Part shown: in pieces, positions 1 to 8,497 of the stretch
Layout: each line of letters opens with the position of its first letter
How positions within the stretch are numbered: the first letter of the stretch is position 1
Origin: Blastocladiella britannica
Lineage: Eukaryota; Blastocladiomycota; Blastocladiomycetes; Blastocladiales; Blastocladiaceae
DNA length: 14,379 nucleotides
Direction: 5' to 3'
Assembly: GCA_025349905.2 (NCBI GenBank)
Contig: MU625001.1
Span: forward strand, 1 to 14,379
Made by a program: the position numbers and the translations under genes
The notes under the pieces: model-generated
Databases searched by the model: none
Told to the model about the DNA's origin: nothing
The model's input: the letters and a program-made list of their open reading frames with translations, nothing else

Positions 1-1
1 C

Positions 2-955
2 AATGCAGTCCCGAGCCCACGCCGAACCCGATCAACGCCGTCGCCAACGCCGCCGCCGACTTCGAGCCCGCCGCCGCCGCAACAAAGCACACTCACCCCT
101 GATCCCGCCTCCTCTTCGGACACCGGCGCAATGCCAGCCCACCCTCCCCCGCCACCGCCGGTCCGCGCAGCTGCCGCGGCCGCAGCCGCACGCGGATCTG
201 GTACATCGACGCCAACATCGTCCTCTCGGCGCGCGGGCACACATGCGGCCACTGCCGCTGCCAAACGCGCAGCATCCCAATCCGCGGCGGCCGCCAAACG
301 CGCAGCGGCAGCGGCTCGAGCCGCGGCAGCTACGGCGGCTGCTGCACAAGAAGTGTCGAGACACGCGTCCGATACACCACAGCCCTCATCGTCGTCACAG
401 AGCGATACGGGAGAGTCGAGCTGGAGGTACGACCCGGGCACGCACGCGGTCGGCGGCCGCGCGCCGCAGTCGGTGTACGATATCCGATCGCGCGTAAAAC
501 TGTTGAAGCAGGTGGCGCGCGACCGGATTGCAGATATGAAGGCGTTTGTGGCGGTACAGGAGCGAGCGCTGGTAGAAGCCGAAGGCGCACTGGACACGCG
601 GGCCATCGGTACTGCTGCGATGGCAACTCCGGTTCGCGGCGGATCCTTGGTACCAACTTTGACTCAGAGCCCGAGCGGAAGCTCGGAGGACGATTCGCTG
701 ATGTTGGTGGATCCTCCTCTCCGGCCATCTGGCGGTACCAAGAACCGTGACGGCAACGATGGCACGTCCTCATCGTCGTCCTCCGCCTCGGCCGTAGCTG
801 AGGTGGTGGCGGCCCGCGACGCGGTGGAAGGCGCACAGGTGGCGCTTCGCGAACTTCGGGCGTGGTTGCGTCAAGTCAAGCGGTACGACGCATCGCACCG
901 GTGGATGTGGACATCCACGACGACAGCGACAACGGCGGCGACTTCTTCGTCATGA
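2..955 (+). CDS. Ala/Pro-rich coiled-coil protein of unknown function, 3' part only
   Basis: The frame is open from the left edge of the window to a TGA at 953-955, so the gene most likely begins outside; an internal ATG at 131 is the first methionine in view. I do not recognise the family. The first part is Pro/Ser/Thr-rich. It is followed by alanine-rich stretches with regularly spaced Lys-Arg pairs (for example AAAKRAASQSAAAAKRAA, about 270-345) that could form a charged helix. Two helical, coiled-coil-like stretches follow, at about 475-590 (with RSRVKLLKQVARDRIADMK) and 795-890 (with AVEGAQVALRELRAWLRQVK). They are separated by a Ser/Gly-rich acidic linker, and the protein ends in a Thr/Ser/Ala tail. 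The long open frame, the helical heptads and the sharp switch to AT-rich DNA after the stop favour this frame over overlapping ORFs. Introns upstream or inside cannot be excluded. Confidence 0.6.
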   Translation, partial: NAVPSPRRTRSTPSPTPPPTSSPPPPQQSTLTPDPASSSDTGAMPAHPPPPPPVRAAAAAAAARGSGTSTPTSSSRRAGTHAATAAAKRAASQSAAAAKRAAAAARAAAATAAAAQEVSRHASDTPQPSSSSQSDTGESSWRYDPGTHAVGGRAPQSVYDIRSRVKLLKQVARDRIADMKAFVAVQERALVEAEGALDTRAIGTAAMATPVRGGSLVPTLTQSPSGSSEDDSLMLVDPPLRPSGGTKNRDGNDGTSSSSSSASAVAEVVAARDAVEGAQVALRELRAWLRQVKRYDASHRWMWTSTTTATTAATSSS

Positions 956-1205
956 TCATCGATCGGCCTTTGTAGACTTCTTTTCTTGCTTGCACTCGCA
1001 TTCATGTCCATATTTTGTTATCCTGTCCCCTTTTCGACAATTTTTTTTTTTTTTGCGCCCACTTGATCCTTCATATTATAACATGGAAAATGCCCTGTTG
1101 TGGTTGGGCAAGCAAATACTGTTGAATATATATTATTACTCTTGCACTTGCCAAAGAAATTACAATTGAATATTGTTCATATTGAGGTTAGTGTGGTACT
1201 CATAC
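956..1205. other. AT-rich convergent 3' intergenic region
   Basis: This 250-bp spacer lies between the stop codons of two convergent genes and should hold both 3' UTRs and polyadenylation sites. It is strikingly AT-rich beside its GC-rich neighbours and includes a run of 14 T at 1041-1054 and a TATATATTATTA-like stretch near 1125-1137. I see no canonical AATAAA and no gene. Confidence 0.6.
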
Positions 1206-4200
1206 TCATGAGCAAGCGATCAGCTCGGCGAATGCGTCATTCCAGTGAAGGACTTGGTCCATAAACTTTGGATCGCACTCGTCCTGGCCCATAATGTACT
1301 CGTTGAGTGTGGCGCGGAACTCGAGACACTTGTCCAGCAGAGCGCGGCGTTTTTCGGTCGATACCAGCGGGCGAGGGGGCGACGGGGCGCGTGCTGCCGA
1401 AGAGGACGACGACGCAGCCTCGCCACCAGCGGAAGAAGCAGTCGAGTCGCGGCCAGAGCGAGCAAGCGCGGGCATGTCGTCCAGTGCCGACGCTGAGGCG
1501 TGTTTCGGGACCACGTGGCCGTCGGCGTCCAGCACCACGCCCGAAAGAGATGCGAGTGACCGAGCGGCGGCCCATGCGCGCGCGAGCGCGTCGCGCATAC
1601 CCGCCAGCACCGACTCGCGCTGTGCGCGCTCGGCGTTGCGGCGGCACGTGGTCGCCAGCTGCACCAAGTACTCGGTCGCGTCGTGCGGCAAGACCGTGGC
1701 GTTGGCCGAGTCGCTGGTGGCCCCAGACGCCGCCGCCACCACCGTGGACACGCCCAGCTCGACCCGGACAATGTGCGGGTGCGCCAGCACGCTGTGGGCG
1801 ACGGCCATCACCGCACCGACTTGCACGTCGTTGGCGGCCACGTTCAGCCGTTCCAGCGTCACGTTGCCCACCAGCCCGTTGGATAGCGCAATCAGCGCCG
1901 TGTTGGTGAGCCCAGATTTCGCCAGCGATAGCGACCGCACCGGGCACGCGTCTGCGTCGGGACCCGTGAACGATGACCGCTTGCCCGACGCTCGAAGCGA
2001 CGGTTTGGGAGTACGCATGGGAATGTCGTCGACTCCCTGCGCCGGCTGGTCGGCTGCTGCTGCTGCTGCCTCGCGATCGGCCGCGGCTTGATGTGGCCGG
2101 TGGCTGAGCCAGGCGGCCAGCGCGTGCATGGCCTCAATGTCGCGCTTGTCGCCCGACATGTCGTTGAGGGACACGTCAAGGAGCTCGAGGCTAGTGTTTG
2201 AAAGCTTTTTAATACAAAAAAAAAAAATTAGTCGCTGCACAAAATCAAGAAAAATACAAGAACTATACCATGGCATGGCAAAACGACGCAAAGTGACCGC
2301 CCTGGATCATGTTGTTGGCCATCATCAAGTGCTTGACGTGTGCGCACTTGGCCAGCGCCTCGCCAATAGCTTTGACCCCGGACTTGATCAAGTTATCCGA
2401 CAAGTCGACCACCACCACCCCGCGCGGCCGCTTCCCCATGACCACGTCGCGCCACAGCGGATCGTGCCCGCGACTACTGGTGAACGCCGATCCCGACAAC
2501 GATCCAATCGACATCATGGACGCACGCTGGTTATTGAATCCGCGCGGCTCGTGGTCGTCCGTGTCAGCCGTCGGCAAAAACATCTTGGCGATTTCGGCTG
2601 CACCCATGGGATCAATCACGTTCCCACGCAGACTGATGCTCGACAAATTGGCGCGGGCGATCCCGGGCGCCAACGCCGCTAGCGCTGGGGTCGTCAGCAT
2701 GCAACGGTCCAGGTGCAGCACTTGCAGCGTGGCGCCCAATCCGTCGGGCCCGATCGCTAGCGCCGCCGCCAGCGTGTTGATCGCGGCTACTCCGGATGCC
2801 CCGGGAACTCCTGTGGCAAGTGGGATGCCTGACAGGTCAAGCGACCGGAGCGCCGACGAGTGGCGCACGTACGCTGCAACGGTGGTCGCAAACGGCGGCA
2901 GGATCGCGGGGAAAGGCATGTCGGCAAGGGTCTTGGTGCGCGCAGCCGGCGTTGCTGGTGGCTGCTGCTGCTGCTGTGATGGCTGCTGAGTCGTCGTGGT
3001 GGAAGCAGCGAGGGCCGTTGCCATGCCGACGGGCAGTGACAGTGTTGGCATGGTAAACCCACCCAAAAGACTGGTGCGACGCGACGGGACCGCTGGTGGC
3101 TGTTGTGGAGGCAGCGGCGTTGTTGTTGGTGGTGCTCCTGCCTCGGGACTAGTGGGACCAGAGACAGGTGCAGTTGGTGCAGAATCGGAAGCTGCCGGGG
3201 CAGCAGCAGCGCCCATGGCCGAGGCAAACAGGCCCGAAAGACTTGCGATGCTCCCGCGCTTGCGCACCACCGATTCCATGACGGCAGCAACGCGACCCGC
3301 CGCAGAACTGGCCGGTGTGGGACTGACTGCTGCTGCTGCCGCGGTGGCACGTTCTGTTTCAGGACCAGCCGCTTCGCCACCAACAAAGGAAGTGGAAGTC
3401 GGCGGCAAGGGCGGGGGCGCCGGGGCAGCATTGAGATACGCCGTAAGCGACCCAGGCACCGCCACGGGCCGAGCCAGGTCCGGGTTCTCGGCCAGCGAAA
3501 TGGACGGGCAGCTGTCGACGCGAGCAAGCACCGCCAGCAAGTACCGGGCCACGTCGTTGGTCAGCGAGACATTGACGAGCCGCAAATCTAGCATCCCCCA
3601 CTCGCCGTCCAGGACCGCGCCGAGAGCGACCAGGTCCGCGGCCGACAGGTGCATGTGTTCTACCACCAATGTGGTGGGCGAGGAGGTGGCAAATGGCGGT
3701 GGCGGCGGTGGCGCGGGCGAAAAGTTGGGGCCAGCGGGACCCGCGCGCGGTGGCGGCGGGGGAGGCTGCAGGTGCGGGACAAAGGTGTCCATGACGGCCT
3801 TGAGCGGCCGCGTGCGCCTCATCGTGCACGCGGCCATGTAGGCTTGCACGATTTCCTTGGGCGAGTACAGGTGCTTGGCGTTGGCCGCGGGTGCAGGCGC
3901 AACAATCACCATCTCGGGTTCCGCGTCTGATCCGTCTGATCCGGTACCGGTCGCGGCCGCGTCGCTGAAGTCATCAGCGGCAAGCGGCGCTGCCCCAGAA
4001 GAAGATGCTGATGAGGCTCCGCCAACTGGAAGGGGGGCACTGGAAAGCACGGGGGACGACCCAGGCGAAGTGGCGCCGGCAGAACCGCGGGGCAGGATGA
4101 ATCGCACGCGCTTGGCCTGAGCCGATGCGCGCCGAGATGGTGTCAAATGCGAGAGCGCCAGGTCACTACCGCCGCGGCTGTGAAGCTCCGAGACCTCGTC

Positions 4201-5265
4201 TTCGTCCTCGGGGTCCAGCAGGGGAAACACGCGCTCAAACTCGTCCAAGTCGCTCTCGGGCTCACTGTCGTCGCTGTCGTTGCTCTCACCTGCGCCTGCA
4301 GCAGTGCGGCCAGTGTCGAAGAGAGGCTGTTCGCCGCCGCCATCCGTCGAAGTGGGCGAAATCGGGTCCGCTCCTGTTACAGCAGCAGTAGTCGCCGTGC
4401 CGTTCGCGGACACGACGCCCTCACGCGGAGGCAGCAACGGCGCCGAGTCAGTGACGACCAGGTTGGCCGGTCGTTTGCGGTGGCTGCGTCGTGCAGAGTG
4501 GCGCGCGTGGCGTGCGGCCTCGCGACGAGCAGCCCAGGCGTCGATCTCTGCAAACACCGTTCCGGGACCGGGCGGCACGCGCGCGTCCGCATCGCGCGCC
4601 GCGTCGAGCCACGCCTTGGGTACATCAGTACCGGTAGCCATGCGCTCGTCGAATCCGGGCGGCAGCGTGGCCAGTAGCGCGTGGTGCGAGGCGCCGCCGA
4701 CGGGGGCCAGGGGCGCCATCAGCGTGCGAAGCTGCGATGCGAGCTGCGGGACATCCACGTCCAACGTGCGCTTGAGCCAAGCCGACGTGCGGTTGGTCAG
4801 CGACGACGTGGCCGAGAGCATGGCGGTGCTCAGCGGCGACGCGGCCTGCTGCTGTTGCTGCTGCAGGAGCGCTGCGGGGTCAATGGGTGGGCCCGCAGGC
4901 GCCTTGAGAATCGACTTGAGGTACGGGCGCGCGTTTTCCTGCTGCTGGTGCTGGTGCTGTGTGATACTGCCATTGACTTCAGCAGTTGCCAGGTGCGATT
5001 GCGTCTCAAGCGCCGTGTGCTGGTCCTGTATAAACATGGTCAGAATGGATCATGTAAAAATAAATTCACATTTAATAAAAACCTGGATCAGGGTGAGCGC
5101 GTCGGTGGCAGTCGGTTTGCGGGAGCCGGTGGCGGCGAGGGCAGTGAGCGCCGCGTCCATATCAAGGCCCATGGAGAGCAAGGTCGCGAGCTGGTGGTCG
5201 TGGTGCGACTGGGTGGCGGGCGACAGTGGCCGGTTGTCGCCATTGTCGGCGGCCGGGGCGTCCAT
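1206..5265 (-). CDS. UBA-like plus leucine-rich-repeat protein, PPP1R37-like PP1 regulatory subunit
   Basis: Three exons (5265-5083, 5025-2269, 2204-1206) join in phase to give 1312 residues. Exon 1 carries a UBA-like domain (about 22-61, with LATLLSMGLDMDAALTALAA). SILK (99-102) and RVRF within KRVRF (367-370) fit the two classic PP1 docking motifs in their usual order. LYSPKEIVQAYMAAC (from 447) resembles the segment that follows RVxF in animal PPP1R37. Leucine-rich repeats lie at about 513-590 and from about 770 to 1130 (LRSLDLSG, VVVVDLSDNLI, LELLDVSLNDM, LERLNVAAND), split by a long Ser/Pro/Gln-rich insert. After the repeats YLVQLATTCRRNAERAQRE resembles the post-LRR helix of PPP1R37. 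The last 45 residues look like a helical bundle. Members of the family bind and inhibit PP1; that role here is inferred. The start is the only ATG before an in-frame stop at 5301-5299. Orthology is likely but not proven, and low-complexity stretches could hide further introns. Confidence 0.75.
2205..2268 (-). other. Intron 2 of the LRR gene
   Basis: This 64-bp intron has donor GTATAG right after an ATG codon and acceptor AAAAAG, with a good branch-site match CGACTAAT. Splicing joins FCHAM to LSNTSLELLDVSLN and completes a leucine-rich repeat across the junction. Without splicing the upstream frame stops at once (TAG, 2265-2263). Confidence 0.85.
5026..5082 (-). other. Intron 1 of the LRR gene, joining the UBA-like exon
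   Basis: This 57-bp AT-rich intron has a weak donor (CAG/GTTTTT), a strong branch-like CTGAC, and acceptor TATACAG. It is phase 0 on both sides and joins ...DALTLIQ to DQHTALETQ.... Unspliced, the protein could instead start at the ATG at 5037, inside this intron, without the UBA-like domain. Confidence 0.7.
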
Positions 5266-5722
5266 ATCCGTGGTGCGGTATTTTTTTTTGTCCTTCCTTT
5301 ACCAAGCAAAAGAGGGTGGCTGTCTGGTGATGGTGATGCAGCACTCCAAGAAAACTGCTTGCGATGCAAAGGAGGCACATAAGATGGAATACAGAAAGGC
5401 ACGGGGGGTGCCACCAACCATCTACCACCGCCGCCGCCCCACGACCAGTCCGCCGCGACCACGACCTCAAACTTGAGCGCCATTTCTGGCATCCTTTGTC
5501 CATTTCCCATGCCATCATGTGATCCAGTGCTTTTGAACTTGACCAGAAATTCCAACCCGGCACCTCCCGCTCTCTCTGTCCCGGTCTGTACCGACCTTAA
5601 GAAATCATCTGTTGAGCGAGCGCGTCCTCGTACCCCAGGGCCCAAGGCCACCCACCGCTCTGCGTCTCGTCCCCGCCAATATCAACAACCAGAACAAAAA
5701 AAGGAATATAAATCGATCAACA
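5266..5722. promoter_or_regulatory. Shared divergent upstream region of the LRR and ERT1-like genes
   Basis: This 457-bp region separates two start codons facing away from each other, so it must hold both core promoters and both 5' UTRs. I see a run of 9 T at 5281-5289 close to the LRR start. A CCAAT box lies at 5676-5680, about 43 bp before the ERT1-like ATG. A TATAAAT at 5707-5713 is only 10 bp from that ATG and so is probably transcribed leader, not a TATA box. Open frames crossing this region have no protein-like composition. Transcription start sites cannot be placed from sequence. Confidence 0.6.
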
Positions 5723-8452
5723 ATGCCCGACCCACCACCTCCACCCCCACCGCCGGGCAGCGCACATGCATCTGGCGCGCAAAAGCGACCTCGCAGTCCG
5801 CTCCATCAGCAGCAACAGCAACAGCAACAACTCCAGCAGCCAGACACGGCCGCTGGGACCCAGGCACGCACCCCTGCCACCAAAAAGGCGCGGCGAGGGA
5901 CTACGACCGCCGACGCCGCCAACAAGCGCAAAAAGGTCAACCACGCGTGCGTCTACTGCCGCCGCAGCCATATGACTTGCGACAACGGTGCGATCTTTCT
6001 TTAAAGTGGAATTCCTGCTCTTAATATGGAATGACATCACCTCAAAGGTCGACCCTGCCAGCGCTGCATTAAGCGCCATATCGGCCACCTGTGCCACGAC
6101 GAAGCGCGCCCGCCGTCGCAACCTTTACTGGGAGGTGCCCCCGTGCTCACTGACCAGCAGCGCCAGCAGCAGCGCCACCAGCACTTGCAACAGGTGGTGG
6201 CAGCTGCACACCAGCTTGGCTCCCATCCACAGCAGGCAGCTGCAGCCCAACAGCTCATGGCACCACCACCCACTGCTGCTTCTGCCGCCGCCACGGGCTA
6301 CTTTGGCGCCCTGGCTGGCATGGATCAGGTCGCCGCCAACGCGTACTCGGCCGCCGCTGCTGCCGGTCTGGCCGTGGATCCCAGGACCGGCCAGATCGTT
6401 GCCGCACCCTCACCGCCGCTCGCCCCTCAACAGCAGCACCAACACCACCACCAGCAACAGTCTTCATCTTCCCAACGTATGTACCTCTTTTGCCATGAAG
6501 ACGATCCAAAGTAGTTGATCATGTCAGTTCATTCAGCTCCGTCATCCGCGCCTACCGCGACATCCCACGCGCAGTACTTTACTCCATCCGCATCGGCATT
6601 CCCCTCTGCCTCTACGACCGCAGCATGGCCCTTGCACGGTTTTTACACCACTGGACTCCCCCTCGGTGGACTGACGCCTCTTCCATTTGCGTCCGAGCTT
6701 GCCGTCAACGAGTTTAGCGTCATTTCGGACTTTGCCGAGCAAATCGATCCCTTGCGCGGGCTCATGGACTTTGGGTTTGGCAGCGGCACTGGGACCAGCG
6801 GCCCGTCCCCCGCTGGCCACACGATGGCATCGTACACTCCGCCGCAACCAATGCCACAACCTCCACCGGCACCACCACCGCCACCACCCCCACCTCCACT
6901 AACGGGTCCCACCCACCCCTTGTCGCGCGAAATTACCAGCAGGTCAGCGGCGGAGGACCGCCTGCGAATGCCTGCCCAGCCCGCGCAGCCGCCAGCGATC
7001 GATGTTCGGCGCGATCCGACCGCACCCTCATCGCCAACTACCGCCATCACTGCTCCCGGAGGGTCGTCGCGGTCCGCACGCAACTCGCCGGCGGCGACAT
7101 CGTCGTCTGGAGGAGGAGGAGCAGGAGGAGCGTCGTCTGCCCCAGACCCGGATCCGGCTGCGGTGGCGGCGGTGGCGGCGGCAGCACTGATCGATGCCCC
7201 AGTCCCACCCACGCCGCTGTTACCGGGCCCGACCCGCCCGCCGACAGCCGCGGTCCCGTCGTCCACGCACGCTCCCGACCACCCGTCCGCGCTGCCTCCC
7301 GGCGCGCCGCCGCGCCCACGCCCGGTCCCCGGAACCACCGACGACCCGGGGTACTTGGAGCGACTGGCGGACCCTGTGGCGGACTCGATCGAGGCTCGGC
7401 TAAAGGCAGTGATCACCGCCAAGTACGAGGCGGGCCAGCTGCGTCCGTACAACTACGCGCGCGGATACGCCCGCTTGCAGCGATACTTGGAGGGCGGCCA
7501 CGTGAGCGTAGCGTCGCGGCACCGGGTCATGGCGGCGATTGCTGGGTTCCGCCCGGCACTGCGTGCGACTCGCATGCAGCTCACCGACGTGGACTTGGTG
7601 CTGGTCGAGGAATCGTTTGAGCGTCTGCTGCTCGACTACGATCACTTGTTTTCGGCCATGGGCGTGCCCGCGGCCCTGTGGCGACGCACGGGCGAGATTT
7701 ACAAGGCCAACCACCAGTTTGCCGATCTGGTCGGCTTGCCGCTCGAGGCGTTAAGGGAGGGCCGCGTCTCGGTCTATGAGCTCATGGGCGAGGACGCCGC
7801 CGTGAATTACTGGGAAAAGTATGTGCTTCGCTTTTATCGCACAGCGATGAGAGCTGACACCTCATTTCTTTTTTACATTAGATACGGCGGAATCGCGTTC
7901 GACCCTGGACAAAAAGCGGTTCTGACATCGTGCGTGCTCTTGTACCAGGACGGCAAGCCGCGGATCACACCGCTGGTGGACGATGTGCCACCGTCCCGGC
8001 CAGGACAACCGCCGGTGCCGCTTCCGGCAAAGCCGCCGTCACCACCCAAGAAAAAGCACCGCCATCATCATCGTCCCCATCACTCTCGTGATGGCAGCCC
8101 GTCGAGCACCGCGTCGTCGTCGGCAGCAGGCTCCGGTTCTGCGATGGATGTTAGCTCCGCCGCCGCGGCGACAACCACGGACGAACGGTCGATGGGGTCA
8201 GCTTCGGCCAATAACCCTAGTGGTAGTGGCAACACCAACAGCACTAACAGCAGCAGTGCGAGTGGAAGCGACAGCGACGACGAGGAGGACGACTACATTG
8301 CGCGGCCCATTCCGTGCTGCTTCTCGTTCACCATCCGCCGCGACAAGTACAACATGCCGATCATGATTGTGGGCAACTTCTTGCCGGTGGCGCCAGCACT
8401 GGTGCCCGGTGCGGCGGCCTCGCGCGCGGCCGCATCGTTTCGGAAGCGCTGA
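5723..8452 (+). CDS. ERT1: Zn2Cys6 transcription factor with PAS domain, ERT1/AcuK/RDS2 family
   Basis: Four exons (5723-5987, 6048-6476, 6537-7818, 7882-8452) give 848 residues. After a Pro- and Gln-rich start and a bipartite basic stretch (54-71, likely NLS) comes a complete binuclear zinc cluster with cysteines 76, 79, 86, 92, 95 and 104 (C-x2-C-x6-C-x5-C-x2-C-x8-C) containing ACVYCRRSHMTCD and GRPCQRCIKR, the hallmark of this family. A long disordered Pro/Ala/Ser region leads to a conserved helix (AAIAGFRPALR) and a PAS-like domain (from about 590: LWRRTGEIYKANHQFADLVG, VNYWEKYGGIAFD). It closes with CCFSFTIRRDKYNMP and IMIVGNFLP. Relatives bind CGG-type sites and activate gluconeogenic genes such as PEP carboxykinase and fructose-1,6-bisphosphatase. 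The protein is far longer than yeast Ert1 (529 residues) because of low-complexity inserts. ERT1 is a family-level symbol; AcuM/RDS2 is the alternative. ATG 5723 is the first in-frame ATG. Confidence 0.87.
5807..5839 (+). repeat. CAG/CAA trinucleotide tract coding polyglutamine
   Basis: Eight CAG/CAA codons, one CTC and two more CAG codons encode QQQQQQQQLQQ near the N terminus of the ERT1-like protein, just before its DNA-binding domain. The mixed CAG and CAA codons should damp slippage. Confidence 0.85.
5988..6047 (+). other. Intron 1 of the ERT1-like gene, inside the zinc cluster
   Basis: This 60-bp intron (donor GTGCGA, acceptor TCAAAG, branch-like AATGAC) interrupts a Gly codon between cysteines 3 and 4 of the Zn2Cys6 motif. 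Splicing rebuilds TCDNGRPCQRC exactly. Read unspliced, the frame stops at once (GAIFL then TAA). Confidence 0.92.
6477..6536 (+). other. Intron 2 of the ERT1-like gene
   Basis: This intron has a canonical GTATGT donor and an ATTCAG acceptor, giving 60 bp. A second in-frame acceptor at 6527 (GTCAG) would give 51 bp and three extra residues. I prefer 6536 because its length matches the other introns here. It removes a TAG at 6512-6514. Confidence 0.8.
7819..7881 (+). other. Intron 3 of the ERT1-like gene, in frame and without a stop
   Basis: This 63-bp intron has donor GTATGT, a pyrimidine-rich tail and acceptor ACATTAG. Its length is a multiple of three and it contains no in-frame stop, so a simple ORF reads straight through it. 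Removing it gives NYWEKYGGIAFD, as in relatives; keeping it inserts 21 residues into the PAS-like domain. Confidence 0.88.
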
Positions 8453-8497
8453 GATATTTATCTATCTCCGAATTATTTATTTTCCCAATTAATCAAT
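8453..8497 (+). promoter_or_regulatory. 45-bp AT-rich spacer between the ERT1-like stop and the FUZ-like ATG
   Basis: Only 45 bp, mostly A and T, separate the two same-strand genes. The end signals of the first and any leader of the second must overlap here or inside coding sequence. No terminator-like structure is evident. Confidence 0.55.

Noticed and set aside
32..836. Long minus-strand ORFs at 32-364 and 330-836
   Set aside because: They are Arg/Pro/Cys-rich shadows of GC-rich coding DNA on the plus strand and have no recognisable domain or start context.
1220..2091. Overlapping ORFs opposite and beside the last exon of the LRR gene
   Set aside because: The frame at 1206-2204 carries leucine-rich repeats and joins in phase to the upstream exon; the others are Arg/Ser/Ala-rich shadows.
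2959..2977. GCTGCTGCTG run as a mobile or structural repeat
   Set aside because: It is simply the CAG/CAA coding of a short polyglutamine tract in the LRR protein; similar short tracts recur across the window.
4280..5476. 398-codon plus-strand ORF
   Set aside because: It is antisense to the LRR gene, Cys/Arg/Ser-rich, and runs through the intron and the shared upstream region; no domain is visible.
5707..5713. TATAAAT as a TATA box for the ERT1-like gene
   Set aside because: It lies only 10 bp before the ATG, too close to direct a transcript that includes that start codon.
5612..5722. In-frame upstream extension of the ERT1-like protein to 5612
   Set aside because: The codon at 5612 is TTG, not ATG; the first in-frame ATG is at 5723.
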